Assembly (NCBI RefSeq): GCF_023716925.1
Contig: NZ_JAMQQG010000035.1
Span: 1-39,264, forward strand
Direction: 5' to 3'
Length of the DNA: 39,264 nt
From: Frankia sp. R82
GTDB lineage: Bacteria; Actinomycetota; Actinomycetes; Frankiales; Frankiaceae
Within the stretch, counting starts at the first letter, position 1, and the number at the start of each line of letters is the position of its first letter. The notes under the pieces are model-generated. The model saw nothing but the letters and a program-made list of their open reading frames with translations, was not told where the DNA came from and made no database searches. Positions 1 to 8,512 of the stretch are shown piece by piece. The position numbers were made by a program, and so were the translations under genes.

Positions 1-2
1 TC

Positions 3-1022
3 CTGGCCTACCTGGTCGCCGCGCCCACCGGGCTGTGGCGGCGGGTATGGCAACTGCTGGTCGGGGGCGCCGCCGTCTGGCAGGCCGGTGCCTGCCGGTC
101 CGGTTCGTGGGTGGCGCGCGGCCTGGGCACGCCGACGACCCTGCGGCCGGTGAGCGAACAGGCGCTGGCCCGGGGCTCCGGTCGTCAGCTTGGCATCGAG
201 CGTTCCATCGACGCGCTCGCCGCGGCGGCCGGCCCACTGATCGCGGTGCTGCTGCTGGCGTTCGCCAGTGTCCGCACCGTCCTGCTGCTGGCGGTCGTTC
301 CGGCGCTGGTCGCCGGCGTGGCCAGCGCGATGGGTGCGCGCGCGGCCCGATCCCGGGCCGACGGGTCCGACGCGGCGGGCTCGAATCCGCCGGGCCCGCC
401 GGCACCTTCCACTCGGTCGATGCTGGCCGAGCTGCGCCGGTCCGGGCCGCTGGGACGGCTGCTGGTCGGCGTCACCCTGTACGAGGCGTCGAACATCGCC
501 GCCGCGCTGCTCCTGCTGCGCGCGACGAAGATCCTTCCCGACGGGGCGGGGTCGCTGAGCCGGCTGCAGGCCGTCGCGCTGCTCTACGTCGTCTACCAGG
601 TGAGCGCGGCCGGCGGTGCCGTCTGGGCCGGTCGGGTGGTGGACCGGCTGGGTGCCGGTGTGGTGGTCGCGGCGGGCGCCGTCGTCCTGTTGCTGGCCTA
701 CGCCGGGTTCGCCTTCGCCGCACCGGGTGAGCTGGCCCTGATGATCATCTGCTTCGTGCTGGCCGGCCAGGCCGCCGGCGCGGTGGATGCCGCCGAATAC
801 GCCGGGGTCGCCCGACTCGCGACCCCGGACAGCCGCAGGCCTGCGCTGAGTGCGTTGATCGGCCTGCAGAACGCCGGACGGGTCTTCGCCACCATCACCG
901 CCGGCGGCCTGTGGACGCTCGTCGGCCCGCCCGCCGGACTGCTGATCTGCGGGCCGCTGCTGGTCGTGGCCGTTGTCCTGCTTTCCGTCCGTCCGGTCCG
1001 GGCCGTCGACGCAACCAGCTGA
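3..1022 (+). CDS. MFS transporter, 5' end outside the window
   Basis: The reading frame is open from the first bases of the window to a TGA at 1020-1022, so the N-terminal part lies upstream. The visible part carries several hydrophobic segments (near 225-330, 460-520, 570-610, 655-780 and 890-1000) separated by a charged central loop rich in Arg, Ala and Pro. The stretch before the first full helix (RGSGRQLGIERSIDALAAAAGPL) resembles the loop and helix of drug-efflux-type major facilitator proteins, where an R-G-x-x-x-G-x-x-R-x-x-D-x-x-G pattern is common. It is probably a proton-coupled exporter in the cytoplasmic membrane; the substrate cannot be told. An internal start at 111 is possible but would cut into the conserved domain, so a truncated annotation is preferred. 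Confidence 0.75.
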   Translation: MAYLVAAPTGLWRRVWQLLVGGAAVWQAGACRSGSWVARGLGTPTTLRPVSEQALARGSGRQLGIERSIDALAAAAGPLIAVLLLAFASVRTVLLLAVVPALVAGVASAMGARAARSRADGSDAAGSNPPGPPAPSTRSMLAELRRSGPLGRLLVGVTLYEASNIAAALLLLRATKILPDGAGSLSRLQAVALLYVVYQVSAAGGAVWAGRVVDRLGAGVVVAAGAVVLLLAYAGFAFAAPGELALMIICFVLAGQAAGAVDAAEYAGVARLATPDSRRPALSALIGLQNAGRVFATITAGGLWTLVGPPAGLLICGPLLVVAVVLLSVRPVRAVDATS

Positions 1023-1194
1023 ACTGACCGGGCCGGCCGCGCTGGCAGTCCACCGGGCATCCGACGTCGTGGGGCGTCGCCCCTCCGGTGTGGCGCGGAG
1101 ATCGGTGGGTCAGCGTGGCCGTGTTCTCGTCCGGGTCTGGTCCGTACGCCTGTTCCGGGTTCCCTCTCGCTGATCTGGTGGTCGGTTGAGCGGG

Positions 1195-1477
1195 ATGACC
1201 ATGAGTGTGGACGTCGGGGCCGGCCTGAACTAACCAGATCGAGCAGCACCTCTGCCCGAGCATGCCACGGCCGAACCTGCGCCCGGCACACCTGCTGGTG
1301 CGCGCGTTCTGCGAGACGCGGGGCATCGATTGTCAGGAGGCCAGCGCGGTGGGCTCCTGTCGCGAGGCACTGCGGTGGCTGCACGGCGTCGGGGCACCGC
1401 TGCGCCCGCCGTCCCGGTCAGAGGTGTCCCGGTCAGAGACGTTCCGGCCAGAGACGTTCCGGCCAGAAGCCAGCTGA
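1195..1477 (+). pseudogene. Relic of the C-terminal end of a fatty-acid desaturase
   Basis: The frame through 1262-1477 reads MPRPNLRPAHLLVRAFCETR and onward through a REALRWLHGVGAPLR block. This is the characteristic C-terminus of membrane acyl-lipid/acyl-CoA desaturases, where a third histidine box (Q-I-E-H-H-L-F-P-S-M) precedes M-P-R-P-N-L. Here the box reads QIEQHLCPSM, so one histidine is lost. Upstream, GGC CTG AAC TAA CCAG looks like GLNYQIE with one extra base, which makes a stop and shifts the frame near 1232. Nothing recognisable is left of the rest of the desaturase, so this is a decayed fragment. The tail contains 15-bp tandem repeats (about 1418-1470). The remainder of the gap 1023-1479 shows no gene. 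Confidence 0.6.
1415..1471 (+). repeat. Short 15-bp tandem repeat
   Basis: About three imperfect units built on CGGTCAGAGACGTTC / CGGCCAGAGACGTTC follow each other at the end of the desaturase relic. They lie just outside the 3' end of the antiporter gene on the other strand. Probably slippage-derived, with no function visible. Confidence 0.6.
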
Positions 1478-1479
1478 CC

Positions 1480-3102
1480 TCAGGAGGGCGGAAGTGCTCC
1501 TTCCTCACGGTCGAGTTCGCTTTCGAGCAGGCGCAGTGAGACGTCGGAGAGCGCTCCGGTATCCCGCCACAGCTGTAGCTCGTCCCGTTCGGCCTCGATC
1601 ATGATACGTCGGACGCGGCCGAAGGTCTGGGTCGGGCTCTCGGGGCGGACCTGTTCGTCGGCGGGGGTGTTCAGCGCGGTCAGGCTGTCCTGGCTGCGTT
1701 GTTTGCGGTCCTCCGCGGCGCGGCGCAGTCGACCGGCGAGGGCGTCGGGGATGGGTTCGTGCTGCTGGAGGGATCGCAGTGCACGCAGGCCGGCCTCGGC
1801 GGCCGCGGTGCGGGCTCGGGCCCGCCGTCGGCGGCTCTCGTGGGCGTCGGGCCGGACCCCCAGGCGTCGCAGCAGCGGCCCGAAGGTCAGACCCTGTCCG
1901 ACGAGGGTGACCAGAACGGTGCTGTAGGCGCAGAACAGCAGCAGATCGCGTTGGGGAAACTCGACGGCATCGGTGGATGCCGGCAGCGCGAACACCGCGG
2001 CCAACGAGATCACGCCGCGCATCCCGGACCACGACAGCGCCAGCAGCTCGCGGCCGGACAGATACGGGTGTGGGGACAGGAAGCGCAGCCGCGTCGGGAG
2101 CAGGACGGGCACCAGCAGCCACAATGCCCGCGTCAGCAACACACCGCCGAGAGTCACCGCTGCCGCGGCCAGCACCGTGCCCAGGGAGTAGTCCGCGATC
2201 GCGGGGACGATGGCGACGAACTGCTGGCCGATGACCAGGAAGACGAAGCCTTCGAGCAGCAGGTCCACCAGGCGCCATACCGCGAGGGCGTGCAGCCGGG
2301 CGGCGCCGGACAGCAGCTGCCGGGACTGGTGGCCCAGGACGAGCCCCGCCGTGACGACCGCAAGCACACCGGACACGTGCAGGGCCGCGGCGGGAAGATA
2401 GGCGGCGAACGGGGTCGCCAGCGAGATGGTCGACTCGGCGACCGGCTCCTCGATCCGCCGTCGTAGCTGCCCGAGCAGCCAGGCGACCACGAGGCCCCCG
2501 GCGATCCCGCCGAGCGCGGCAACCAGGAACCGTTCGATGACGAAGGGAACGTCGAACGGGTCGCCGACGACCGCCGCGACCGCCACCGTGTAGAGGGTCA
2601 GCGCGGTCGCGTCGTTGAGCAGGCTCTCGCCCTCGATGACGGTGCGCAACCGGTCTGGCAGTCCGACTCGCCGGCCGATCGACAGCGCCGACACGGCATC
2701 CGGTGGGGCCAGCGCCGCGCCGAGCGCGCAGGCGGCCGCGAACGGCAGCCCGGGCATCACCGCGACCAGCAGGCCGCCGACGACCAGTGCGGTGGCGACG
2801 ACGAGCAGCACGGACAGCGAGATCACCGCACGCAGGTTCGCCCGGATCTCCAACAGGCTCGAGCTCAGCGCGGCGGAGTACAGCAACGGTGGGATGACCA
2901 GTACCAGGATGATGTCCGGGTCCAGGCGCAGATCCGGACCGGGCAGCAGGGTGTAGACGGTGCTCGCACCGACGAGCAGCACGGGAGCGGGTAGGCCGAA
3001 CCGCCTCGCGGCCAGAGCCGCCGCCACCACCAGGGCCACCGCGAGAAGGCCGAATGCTATCGCCGCGAGCACGTGTCCGGCCCGAGCGGAGCCGGCGGCC
3101 AC
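1480..3102 (-). CDS. Na+/H+ antiporter, CPA1 (NhaP-like) family
   Basis: A 540-residue membrane protein with about a dozen hydrophobic segments over residues 10-410 and a charged cytoplasmic tail of about 120 residues. The CPA1 hallmarks are visible: a GAALAPPDAVSA block near residues 125-140 and EGESLLNDATALTLY near 155-170, which hold the Asp pair and acidic residues used for ion exchange. It exchanges sodium (or potassium) for protons across the cytoplasmic membrane, for pH and salt homeostasis. The tail (many Arg/Glu, coiled-coil-like) may be regulatory. It lies 21 bp downstream of a small HTH gene on the same strand, so the two probably share a transcript. The start is uncertain; a GTG about 10 codons inside is an alternative. 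Confidence 0.88.
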   Translation of the reverse strand: MAAGSARAGHVLAAIAFGLLAVALVVAAALAARRFGLPAPVLLVGASTVYTLLPGPDLRLDPDIILVLVIPPLLYSAALSSSLLEIRANLRAVISLSVLLVVATALVVGGLLVAVMPGLPFAAACALGAALAPPDAVSALSIGRRVGLPDRLRTVIEGESLLNDATALTLYTVAVAAVVGDPFDVPFVIERFLVAALGGIAGGLVVAWLLGQLRRRIEEPVAESTISLATPFAAYLPAAALHVSGVLAVVTAGLVLGHQSRQLLSGAARLHALAVWRLVDLLLEGFVFLVIGQQFVAIVPAIADYSLGTVLAAAAVTLGGVLLTRALWLLVPVLLPTRLRFLSPHPYLSGRELLALSWSGMRGVISLAAVFALPASTDAVEFPQRDLLLFCAYSTVLVTLVGQGLTFGPLLRRLGVRPDAHESRRRRARARTAAAEAGLRALRSLQQHEPIPDALAGRLRRAAEDRKQRSQDSLTALNTPADEQVRPESPTQTFGRVRRIMIEAERDELQLWRDTGALSDVSLRLLESELDREEGALPPS

Positions 3103-3123
3103 CGCCGACGGGCGGTGGCACGG

Positions 3124-3309
3124 TCAGCCGTCCGTCGGACCTTCCAGGAGCCAGGCTTCGACATCCTGCGCCCGCCAGAGGTCGAAATACGGCGCGGATC
3201 GGGCCGGCCTGGGAAAGTCCGTGCGGCGACACAGTTTTCTGGCTCGTTCCACCGGAATAGCCAGTCGACGCGCGATGCCTGCAGTCGTCCACAGATCTTC
3301 ACGTTCCAT
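3124..3309 (-). CDS. Small helix-turn-helix (excisionase/AlpA-like) protein
   Basis: A 61-residue protein in which W-T-T-A-G-I-A-R-R-L (residues 7-16), then a second helix with RARKLCRR, then a short wing and WRAQDVEAWL follow the winged-HTH pattern of MerR/excisionase/AlpA-type DNA-binding domains. Proteins of this size usually bind DNA as small regulators or as recombination directionality factors. No recombinase is nearby, so a regulator of the antiporter 21 bp downstream is more likely. No ribosome-binding site precedes the ATG; instead TAGCAT sits 6 bases before it, which fits a leaderless mRNA. Confidence 0.65.
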   Translation of the reverse strand: MEREDLWTTAGIARRLAIPVERARKLCRRTDFPRPARSAPYFDLWRAQDVEAWLLEGPTDG

Positions 3310-3323
3310 ACCGTCATGCTACG
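3310..3323 (-). promoter_or_regulatory. Leaderless promoter candidate (-10 TAGCAT)
   Basis: On the minus strand TAGCAT is followed by GACGGT and then directly by the ATG at 3309. A -10 hexamer (TANNNT) 6-7 bases from the initiation codon is typical of actinobacterial leaderless transcripts. The -35 region is not clear. Confidence 0.45.
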
Positions 3324-3408
3324 CGAGCACGCGGCCGCAAACGGGGAAATTGTCATCCCGGACCGGCCTCCCCCTTTTCATGGAATGGCCGAAAGGCGCT
3401 CACGGTGC

Positions 3409-4392
3409 TCAGCCGAGCTGCTGCGGGTCGGACCCGTCATCGAGCGGAAGCGCGCCGGTGACGGTCGCCGTCACTTCGAGTGAACGCAGCGCGACGATTC
3501 CGCGCAGGACGTTCAGGAAGGCGGTATCCGCCGCGTCTCGGCCGGTCGCGATGCGGACCATGCCCTGGCGAGGAGCTCGACCAGTGGCATCACAGGCCCA
3601 CCAGGCGCCGTCGGAGAAAGCCTCGAAGACGGCGTGAAAATCCATCGGAGTCAGGCCGGGTGCGTATACGGCGGTGAAACGTGCCGGTATCTGGAGTGCC
3701 CGGCACAGGGTGATTCCCAGATGGGCGAAATCGCGGCAGACCCCCTGTCCGGTAAGCAGGGCATCGGTGGCTGAACTGTGCACGTTGCTGGCACCCGGAA
3801 CGTATCCCACCCGGCTGTTGATCCATCGGGTGATCGCCTCCACCTGGGGGCGCCCGGCGGGCAGCGCGCCGAACTCGGCGACCGCGAACCCGACGACCTG
3901 GTCGGACGGGCAGTACCGGCTCGCCCGCAGATAGGTCAGCTGTTCCAGGTCGGGCAGCGGCTCCGGGCCGTTCGGCCGGGGCAGGTCGGGCAGCCGTCGC
4001 GGGTCGGGTGGCTGGCGTGGGGCGGATGGGGGCGATGGGGTCGATGGCGATCCGGGCAGGTCGGGGTGGTCGACGGGGCCCGCTGCGCCCGGCGGCGCGG
4101 CGGCGAGTTCGGCCCGGTAGGACACCGACAGCAGGCCCGGGCCTGTGCGCAGGACATGGAGGCGCCCACGGTGCGGCGCGGTCAGTTCGGCCGGAGCCGG
4201 CAGCGCCTCGCCGCCCAGCGTGACGGCCAGGTGCTCGGCCCGGACCACCCGACCACCCGCGGCGACAATGTGGACAGCGAGCTCCGCGGGCTCGCTGACC
4301 TCGAGGGTGAGCTCGCAACTGACCACCCGGCCCGCCGCCATGCCACCGGGCTGCGGGGGTGGCTGGTGACCTGCCGGCTGCGCACTGGTCAT
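3409..4392 (-). CDS. Transglutaminase-like cysteine peptidase-fold protein
   Basis: With the ATG at 4392 (GAGGTG lies about 9 bases upstream) the protein has 327 residues. The open frame extends further upstream, but that part is low-complexity and lacks a site. The N-terminal third resembles the bacterial transglutaminase N-domain. A Pro-rich linker (about residues 105-145) follows, then the transglut_core with the triad Cys219 (GQGVCRDFAHLG), His253 (DFHAVFEAF) and Asp268 (CDATG). There is no signal peptide, so it is probably cytoplasmic. Members of this family act as peptidases or amidases or lie in peptide/polymer modification loci; the substrate here is unknown. It is convergent with nothing and stands alone between the HTH-antiporter pair and the divergent phosphatase gene. 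Confidence 0.8.
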   Translation of the reverse strand: MTSAQPAGHQPPPQPGGMAAGRVVSCELTLEVSEPAELAVHIVAAGGRVVRAEHLAVTLGGEALPAPAELTAPHRGRLHVLRTGPGLLSVSYRAELAAAPPGAAGPVDHPDLPGSPSTPSPPSAPRQPPDPRRLPDLPRPNGPEPLPDLEQLTYLRASRYCPSDQVVGFAVAEFGALPAGRPQVEAITRWINSRVGYVPGASNVHSSATDALLTGQGVCRDFAHLGITLCRALQIPARFTAVYAPGLTPMDFHAVFEAFSDGAWWACDATGRAPRQGMVRIATGRDAADTAFLNVLRGIVALRSLEVTATVTGALPLDDGSDPQQLG

Positions 4393-4842
4393 CTGGGTGG
4401 CACCTCGACTCGGCGAAACTCCGCTGCGGACTCGGTGAAACTCTGTTGCGCGGCGTTGGAAAACCCATCGTCCTGATCGCACTCTACGCGGGTCATCCGG
4501 GGGCGTCCGACCCGTTAGGTGTGACCAGTACCTGTTCGATCCGGGATTTACACGGCGCGGCTGCCCGGTGAAAACTCCTCGTCCTGATCCACCGGTGGAG
4601 GAAAGTCGAAGCCAACCGCCTCACGGTTGTGGTGCGTGCCGGTTCGCAGGTTTGATCCGGTCGTTTCCGGTTATGATTGGATGGGCGCCGGCCCTGGCGA
4701 CGGACGTCCTGCGTCCGAGCGTGCCTGGCCGGAGCCGCGATGGCGGCTGCCCTGTGTCGTCAGGGGTTGTCGTCAGGCGCTGCCGGTGGCTGCGGTGGTG
4801 GTCGTGGGTCCCGGCCTGGTGGTGCGCGGGGAGCCGCGGGGA

Positions 4843-6174
4843 GTGAGGTCCAGGGTGGGTGCGCTGACGTTCCCCGGCGGGGTTCGGGCCGACGGGCTTC
4901 CTGCCGCCGTGGCGGAGGCCGGCCGGTTGGCAGCCGTGGCCGCCACCGGGCTGCTCGACACCGGTCCGGAGCCCACCTTCGACGACCTTGCCGCGTTGGC
5001 CGCCCAGATCACCGGGTGCCAGCGGGCGTTTGTCACGCTCGTCGACGCCCGACGGTCGTTCTGGAAGGCGTCCGTCGGGGTGTCGGGCGAGGCCGCGGCT
5101 CGTCGTGGGACGTCCGTCGAGGAGAGCTTCTGCTATCTGCTGATCGGCCTGGGAGAAGGGCTCGCGGTGGGCGACGTGGCCGCCGATCCCCGCACCCGTG
5201 AGCATCCGTCGGTACGGCCGATGAAGATCGGTGCCTGGGCGGGGCAGCCGATTCTGGCGCCCGGGGGCGAGGTGCTCGGCAGTCTGTGTGTGATCGACGA
5301 GAATCCACGCGTGTGGGCCCCGCAGGAGCTCTCGACGTTGGGCACGTTGGCCCGCGCGGTGAGCAACGAGATCAACCTGCGGTCCGCGCTGGCCTCCGCC
5401 CGGGACGCCGAGCGGACCTCCGCGGCGTTGGCCCGAAGTCTGCAGGACAGTCTGCTGCCGCCGGTGCTCGACGAGATTCCCACGCTGCAGACCGCGGCGT
5501 CCTATCTTCCGGCGGCGGGCGGCACCACGGTCGTCGGCGACTTCTACGACCTGTTCCGGACCACCGGCCGGTGGTGGTGTGCCGTGATGGGAGACGTGTG
5601 CGGCAAGGGCGTCGACGCGGCGAAGCTGACCGCGCTGGCCCGTTACACCCTGCGGGCGGAGGCGACCCAGCACAGGTCACCCGCCGCCGTGTGCGAGCGG
5701 CTGAACTCCGCCCTGTTGGCCTATCGCGGTAACGACCGGTTTCTCACCGCCGTGTGCGTGATGCTTCGGCCGACCGCGGACGGCGTGGAAGGCCGGCTGT
5801 GTCTGGCCGGGCATCCGCCGCCGCTGGTCCGCCGGGCGGCTGGCGCGGTGGCACCGGTGGGGGAACCCGGCACGTTGCTCGGCGTGCTCGATGACGTGCA
5901 CCTGGTCGACACCCCGTTCCGGCTCGGGCCCGGGGACGCGCTGCTGCTCTACACCGACGGGGCCACCGAGGCCCGCCCCCGCCGGCGGGACCAGGCTGCC
6001 GCAGCCGGCGTGCCGATGTTCGGCGAGGAGGCGCTCGAAGCCGCGTTCGCCCGCTGCGAGGACCTCGCCGCCACGGGCGTCGTCGCGAGCCTGGGAGAGG
6101 AACTCTCCCGCTACAGCGGCGACTGGGCCAGCGACGACACGGCCCTGCTCGTCATCCGCGTACCACCGGCATAG
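4843..6174 (+). CDS. GAF domain - PP2C/SpoIIE-type serine phosphatase
   Basis: The open frame begins earlier, but conserved sequence starts around 4860. GTG at 4843 (GGGGA directly upstream) gives 443 residues, and GTG at 4822 is an alternative. Residues about 20-190 form a GAF sensor domain (SFCYLLIG, VGDVAADPRT, GQPILAPGGEVLGSLCVID are typical of sensory GAF domains). A short coiled-coil linker (LRSALASARDAERTSAALARSLQDSLLPP) leads into a PP2C-like SpoIIE phosphatase (VVGDFYDLF, GDVCGKGVDAA, LAGHPPPLV, LLLYTDGATEAR, SDDTALLVIR) whose aspartates would bind the two metals. Such RsbU-like proteins dephosphorylate anti-sigma-factor antagonists in response to a signal. No partner anti-sigma or antagonist gene is adjacent. 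Confidence 0.88.
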   Translation: MRSRVGALTFPGGVRADGLPAAVAEAGRLAAVAATGLLDTGPEPTFDDLAALAAQITGCQRAFVTLVDARRSFWKASVGVSGEAAARRGTSVEESFCYLLIGLGEGLAVGDVAADPRTREHPSVRPMKIGAWAGQPILAPGGEVLGSLCVIDENPRVWAPQELSTLGTLARAVSNEINLRSALASARDAERTSAALARSLQDSLLPPVLDEIPTLQTAASYLPAAGGTTVVGDFYDLFRTTGRWWCAVMGDVCGKGVDAAKLTALARYTLRAEATQHRSPAAVCERLNSALLAYRGNDRFLTAVCVMLRPTADGVEGRLCLAGHPPPLVRRAAGAVAPVGEPGTLLGVLDDVHLVDTPFRLGPGDALLLYTDGATEARPRRRDQAAAAGVPMFGEEALEAAFARCEDLAATGVVASLGEELSRYSGDWASDDTALLVIRVPPA

Positions 6175-6281
6175 CTCGGCCCAGGGGTACGAACCGTAGC
6201 CGGTGCTGCCATATCGTGGCGCTGGCGCTGGCGCCGGTCGGGACAGCCGTGTCCCACGGACACGGGCGGCGGGACTGACAT

Positions 6282-6322
6282 AAAAAACAGGGCAGCGCAC
6301 GGTCGCCCGCGCGCTGCCCTGT
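6282..6322 (-). terminator. Intrinsic terminator of the cold-shock gene
   Basis: A perfect 12-bp stem (ACAGGGCAGCGC at 6287-6298 pairing with 6311-6322) with a 12-base loop is followed on the minus strand by six T residues. It sits 20 bp after the cold-shock stop codon. A U-tract is unusual in such GC-rich DNA and makes this a confident call. Confidence 0.85.
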
Positions 6323-6341
6323 CAGTGCAGCCGGTGAGACG

Positions 6342-6545
6342 TCAGGCGAGCTGAACGTTGTCGGCCTGCGGGCCCTTCTGGCCCTGCACGATCTCGAACT
6401 GCACGTTCTGGCCCTCGTCAAGAGACTTGTAGCCATCGGCAATGATGGCGGAGAAGTGGACGAACACGTCCGGACCGCCGCCGTCCACGGAAATGAATCC
6501 GAAGCCCTTCTCCGCGTTGAACCACTTGACGGTACCCTGCGCCAC
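6342..6545 (-). CDS. Cold-shock domain protein (CspA family)
   Basis: A 67-residue single OB-fold protein. GTG at 6545 is chosen because AAGGAGA lies 7 bases upstream; the open frame upstream is not conserved. RNP1 (KGFGFI, residues 13-18) and RNP2 (VFVHF, residues 27-31) are present, as is the N-terminal GTVKWFN. It binds single-stranded RNA/DNA and acts as an RNA chaperone during cold shock or general growth. Its 5' side (6546-6760) has no gene and is long enough for the structured leader usual for csp mRNAs. The transcript ends at the strong terminator at 6282-6322. Confidence 0.95.
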   Translation of the reverse strand: MAQGTVKWFNAEKGFGFISVDGGGPDVFVHFSAIIADGYKSLDEGQNVQFEIVQGQKGPQADNVQLA

Positions 6546-6882
6546 GATCGTTCTCCTTGCAGCTGTCCCGGTAGACGTCTCTCGTCTCCCGGTCTCGCAC
6601 CGGCTGCGGATCACTCCGCGCCCGGCCGTTCCGTTCGACGATGCATGACGTTCATACAGCGGAGAACAGGCAACGCTGCCTACCCTACCCGTCCGAGGTG
6701 CCGAATGTCCCGGCGTCGGTCGTCCAGGTTGCCAGTGGCCAGGACGGCGTTCTGGTGGTATCACCGCCCCTTGCGGTGATCCGGCAACCTGGGTCCGCCG
6801 GCCCGGGTCCGGCCCGGAACGGTCCAGCTGAGGGTGGTCGACGGGCCGCCACCGGCGGCGCGGTGCTGGGCGGTGTGGTGGC
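6546..6882. other. Gene-free gap between csp and the nickel permease
   Basis: This 337-bp stretch would hold the csp promoter and leader and the 3' end of the permease transcript. The only clear structure is a perfect 8-bp hairpin at 6760-6780 (ATCACCGC / GCGGTGAT, loop CCCTT). No ORF here has convincing coding character. Confidence 0.5.
6760..6780 (-). terminator. Short hairpin after the nickel permease gene
   Basis: ATCACCGC-CCCTT-GCGGTGAT is a perfect 8-bp stem-loop about 100 bp after the permease stop. It has no T-tract, so it is either a weak terminator or an RNA 3'-end structure. Confidence 0.35.
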
Positions 6883-8181
6883 TCACGAGGCTGGCACGGT
6901 CGGCGCGGCGGCCGGCGCCGCGGTGGGTGCGGCCATGGGTGCGCCGGGAGCGGCCCAGCGATCCTCGATGTGGGCGAAGCGCCAGATGGCGAGTGCTATC
7001 GCCCAGGTGAGGAAGAAGATGCCGACGATGGTGTAGCCGGCGTAGTCGAGGTTGACGCCGGCGATCCAGGCCAGCGGGCCGGTGGTGAGGGCGAGGCGGT
7101 CGGCGAGGACGCCGAGCAGTTCGATGGTGCCGATGACGAGGGCGACGATCACCGAGATGATGGTGATCGTGAGGTTGTAGTAGACCTTGCGGACGGGGCG
7201 GGCGAAGGCCCAGCCGTAGGCGGCGTTCATGAGGACGCCGTCGATGGTGTCCATGAGGCACATGCCGGCGGCGAACAGGATCGGTAGGACGCCGATCGCG
7301 TAGAAGGGCAGGCTGAACGCGGCGCCGCCGCCGGCGAGCACGAGTAGACCGACCTCGGTGGCGGTGTCGAACCCGAGACCGAACAGGACGCCCACCGGGT
7401 AGATGTGCCAGGGGCGGGTGACGGTTCTGGTGAGGCCGCCGAGGATCCGGTTCATGAGGCCGCGGGAGTCCAGGTGTCGTTCGAGTTCGGCCTCGTCGTA
7501 GGTGCCGGCGCGCAGGTCGCGGAAGACCCTGAGGATGCCGAGCAGGGCGACGAGGTTGAGGATCCCGAGGATCCACAGGAACACCCCGGATACGGACGGG
7601 CCGATGACGCCGGTGATGGTGTGCAGTCGGGAGGAGCCGTCCTCGACCGGTCCGATCAGCGATTTCACGCCGGCGGAGAGCAGGAACGCGAGGGCGAGGA
7701 CGATGGTGCAGTGCCCGAGGGAGAACCAGAAGCCGACCGACAGCGGACGGCGGTGGCGGGGCTGCCCGTCGGTTTCGCGGGCGATGTTGTCGGCGATGAG
7801 TTTGCGGGTGGTGTTGTCGACGGCGGCGATGTGGTCGGCGTCGAAGGCGTGGCGTAGGCCGAAGGTGTAGGCGAGGATCCCGACGCCGGCGGTGAAGATC
7901 GGACGGTCGCCGCCGAGGCGGTAGTCGTACGGGGTGACCAGCGCGAACAACACGACGAAGCCGACCACGTGCAGCACGACGACGACGGCCCCCATCCCGG
8001 CGAGCGAGCGCCGGTCCGCGGCAGTGAGGCTTCCCCGGAACTGGGCCAGCCGCGCCGCGAGCGTGGGTTCGCCGCCTGCCCCGCCTGCCCCGCCGGCCGA
8101 GCTGGCTCCGACCCCGCCGGCTCCGACCCCGCCGGCTCCGACCCCGCCGGCTCCGTCCGAACCGGGTGTGGAGTGGGCCAT
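6883..8181 (-). CDS. Nickel/cobalt permease, NiCoT (HoxN/NixA) family
   Basis: ATG at 8181 is preceded by GGAAGGAGA, giving 432 residues with about eight hydrophobic segments. The family signature [14 protein letters not shown] is intact: His111-x4-Asp116-His117 in transmembrane segment 2, the residues known to bind the metal. It imports Ni2+ (or Co2+) with high affinity at the cytoplasmic membrane, feeding urease, hydrogenase or Ni-superoxide dismutase; none of these is in the window. The N-terminal 40 residues carry a tandem G-A-G-G-V repeat encoded by 15-bp units, and the C-terminus is Ala/Pro-rich. A TTGCAA-N5-TTGCA(T) site 50 bp upstream of the start matches the Streptomyces Nur box, so nickel-dependent repression is expected and nickel is the more likely substrate. 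Confidence 0.92.
   Translation of the reverse strand: MAHSTPGSDGAGGVGAGGVGAGGVGASSAGGAGGAGGEPTLAARLAQFRGSLTAADRRSLAGMGAVVVVLHVVGFVVLFALVTPYDYRLGGDRPIFTAGVGILAYTFGLRHAFDADHIAAVDNTTRKLIADNIARETDGQPRHRRPLSVGFWFSLGHCTIVLALAFLLSAGVKSLIGPVEDGSSRLHTITGVIGPSVSGVFLWILGILNLVALLGILRVFRDLRAGTYDEAELERHLDSRGLMNRILGGLTRTVTRPWHIYPVGVLFGLGFDTATEVGLLVLAGGGAAFSLPFYAIGVLPILFAAGMCLMDTIDGVLMNAAYGWAFARPVRKVYYNLTITIISVIVALVIGTIELLGVLADRLALTTGPLAWIAGVNLDYAGYTIVGIFFLTWAIALAIWRFAHIEDRWAAPGAPMAAPTAAPAAAPTVPAS
8105..8155 (-). repeat. 15-bp tandem repeat inside the permease N-terminus
   Basis: Three consecutive GCTCCGACCCCGCCG units (plus a partial one) encode repeated G-A-G-G-V on the minus strand. The frame is kept because the unit is a multiple of three. 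It probably varies in copy number between strains. Confidence 0.8.
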
Positions 8182-8231
8182 GCGGAGTCTCCTTCCAGCA
8201 GGGTCGCCAGGCATGTGCGACTATCCTGCAG

Positions 8232-8248
8232 ATGCAAATGGGTTGCAA
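8232..8248 (-). promoter_or_regulatory. Nur-type nickel operator
   Basis: ATGCAA-ATGGG-TTGCAA contains the inverted repeat TGCAA-N5-TTGCA. The operator described for the nickel-responsive Fur-family regulator Nur of Streptomyces coelicolor is tTGCaa-N5-ttGCAA. The site lies 50 bp upstream of a nickel/cobalt permease start, where a repressor site is expected. Known: the Nur consensus. Seen: the match. Inferred: regulation. Confidence 0.65.
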
Positions 8249-8512
8249 GTGGGTGCGCTGCCGGCACGGGACCCGCTGTCCCGCCGGCCGGACCATCACC
8301 CAGGTCCGCGGGCAGGAACACCACCGGTCAGCCACCGGGCTGTGAGCCGGTCGGCGCTGTCCGCGCCGGTGCGATAGCAGGTGTGCGCCGGTCTGAACGG
8401 CGTTAATGTCGACGACGTTGGTGTGTCCAGCGCCACGCCACTATCCGGACGGTGGCGCTGTCCCAGCCAACGGTGACATCCGAGGCAACAGTGGCGAAGG
8501 AGCGGCCGGCAC

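Noticed and set aside
8182-8512. Cobalamin riboswitch before the NiCoT permease
   Set aside because: No B12-box-like core or conserved stems could be found; the Nur-like site explains the control better.
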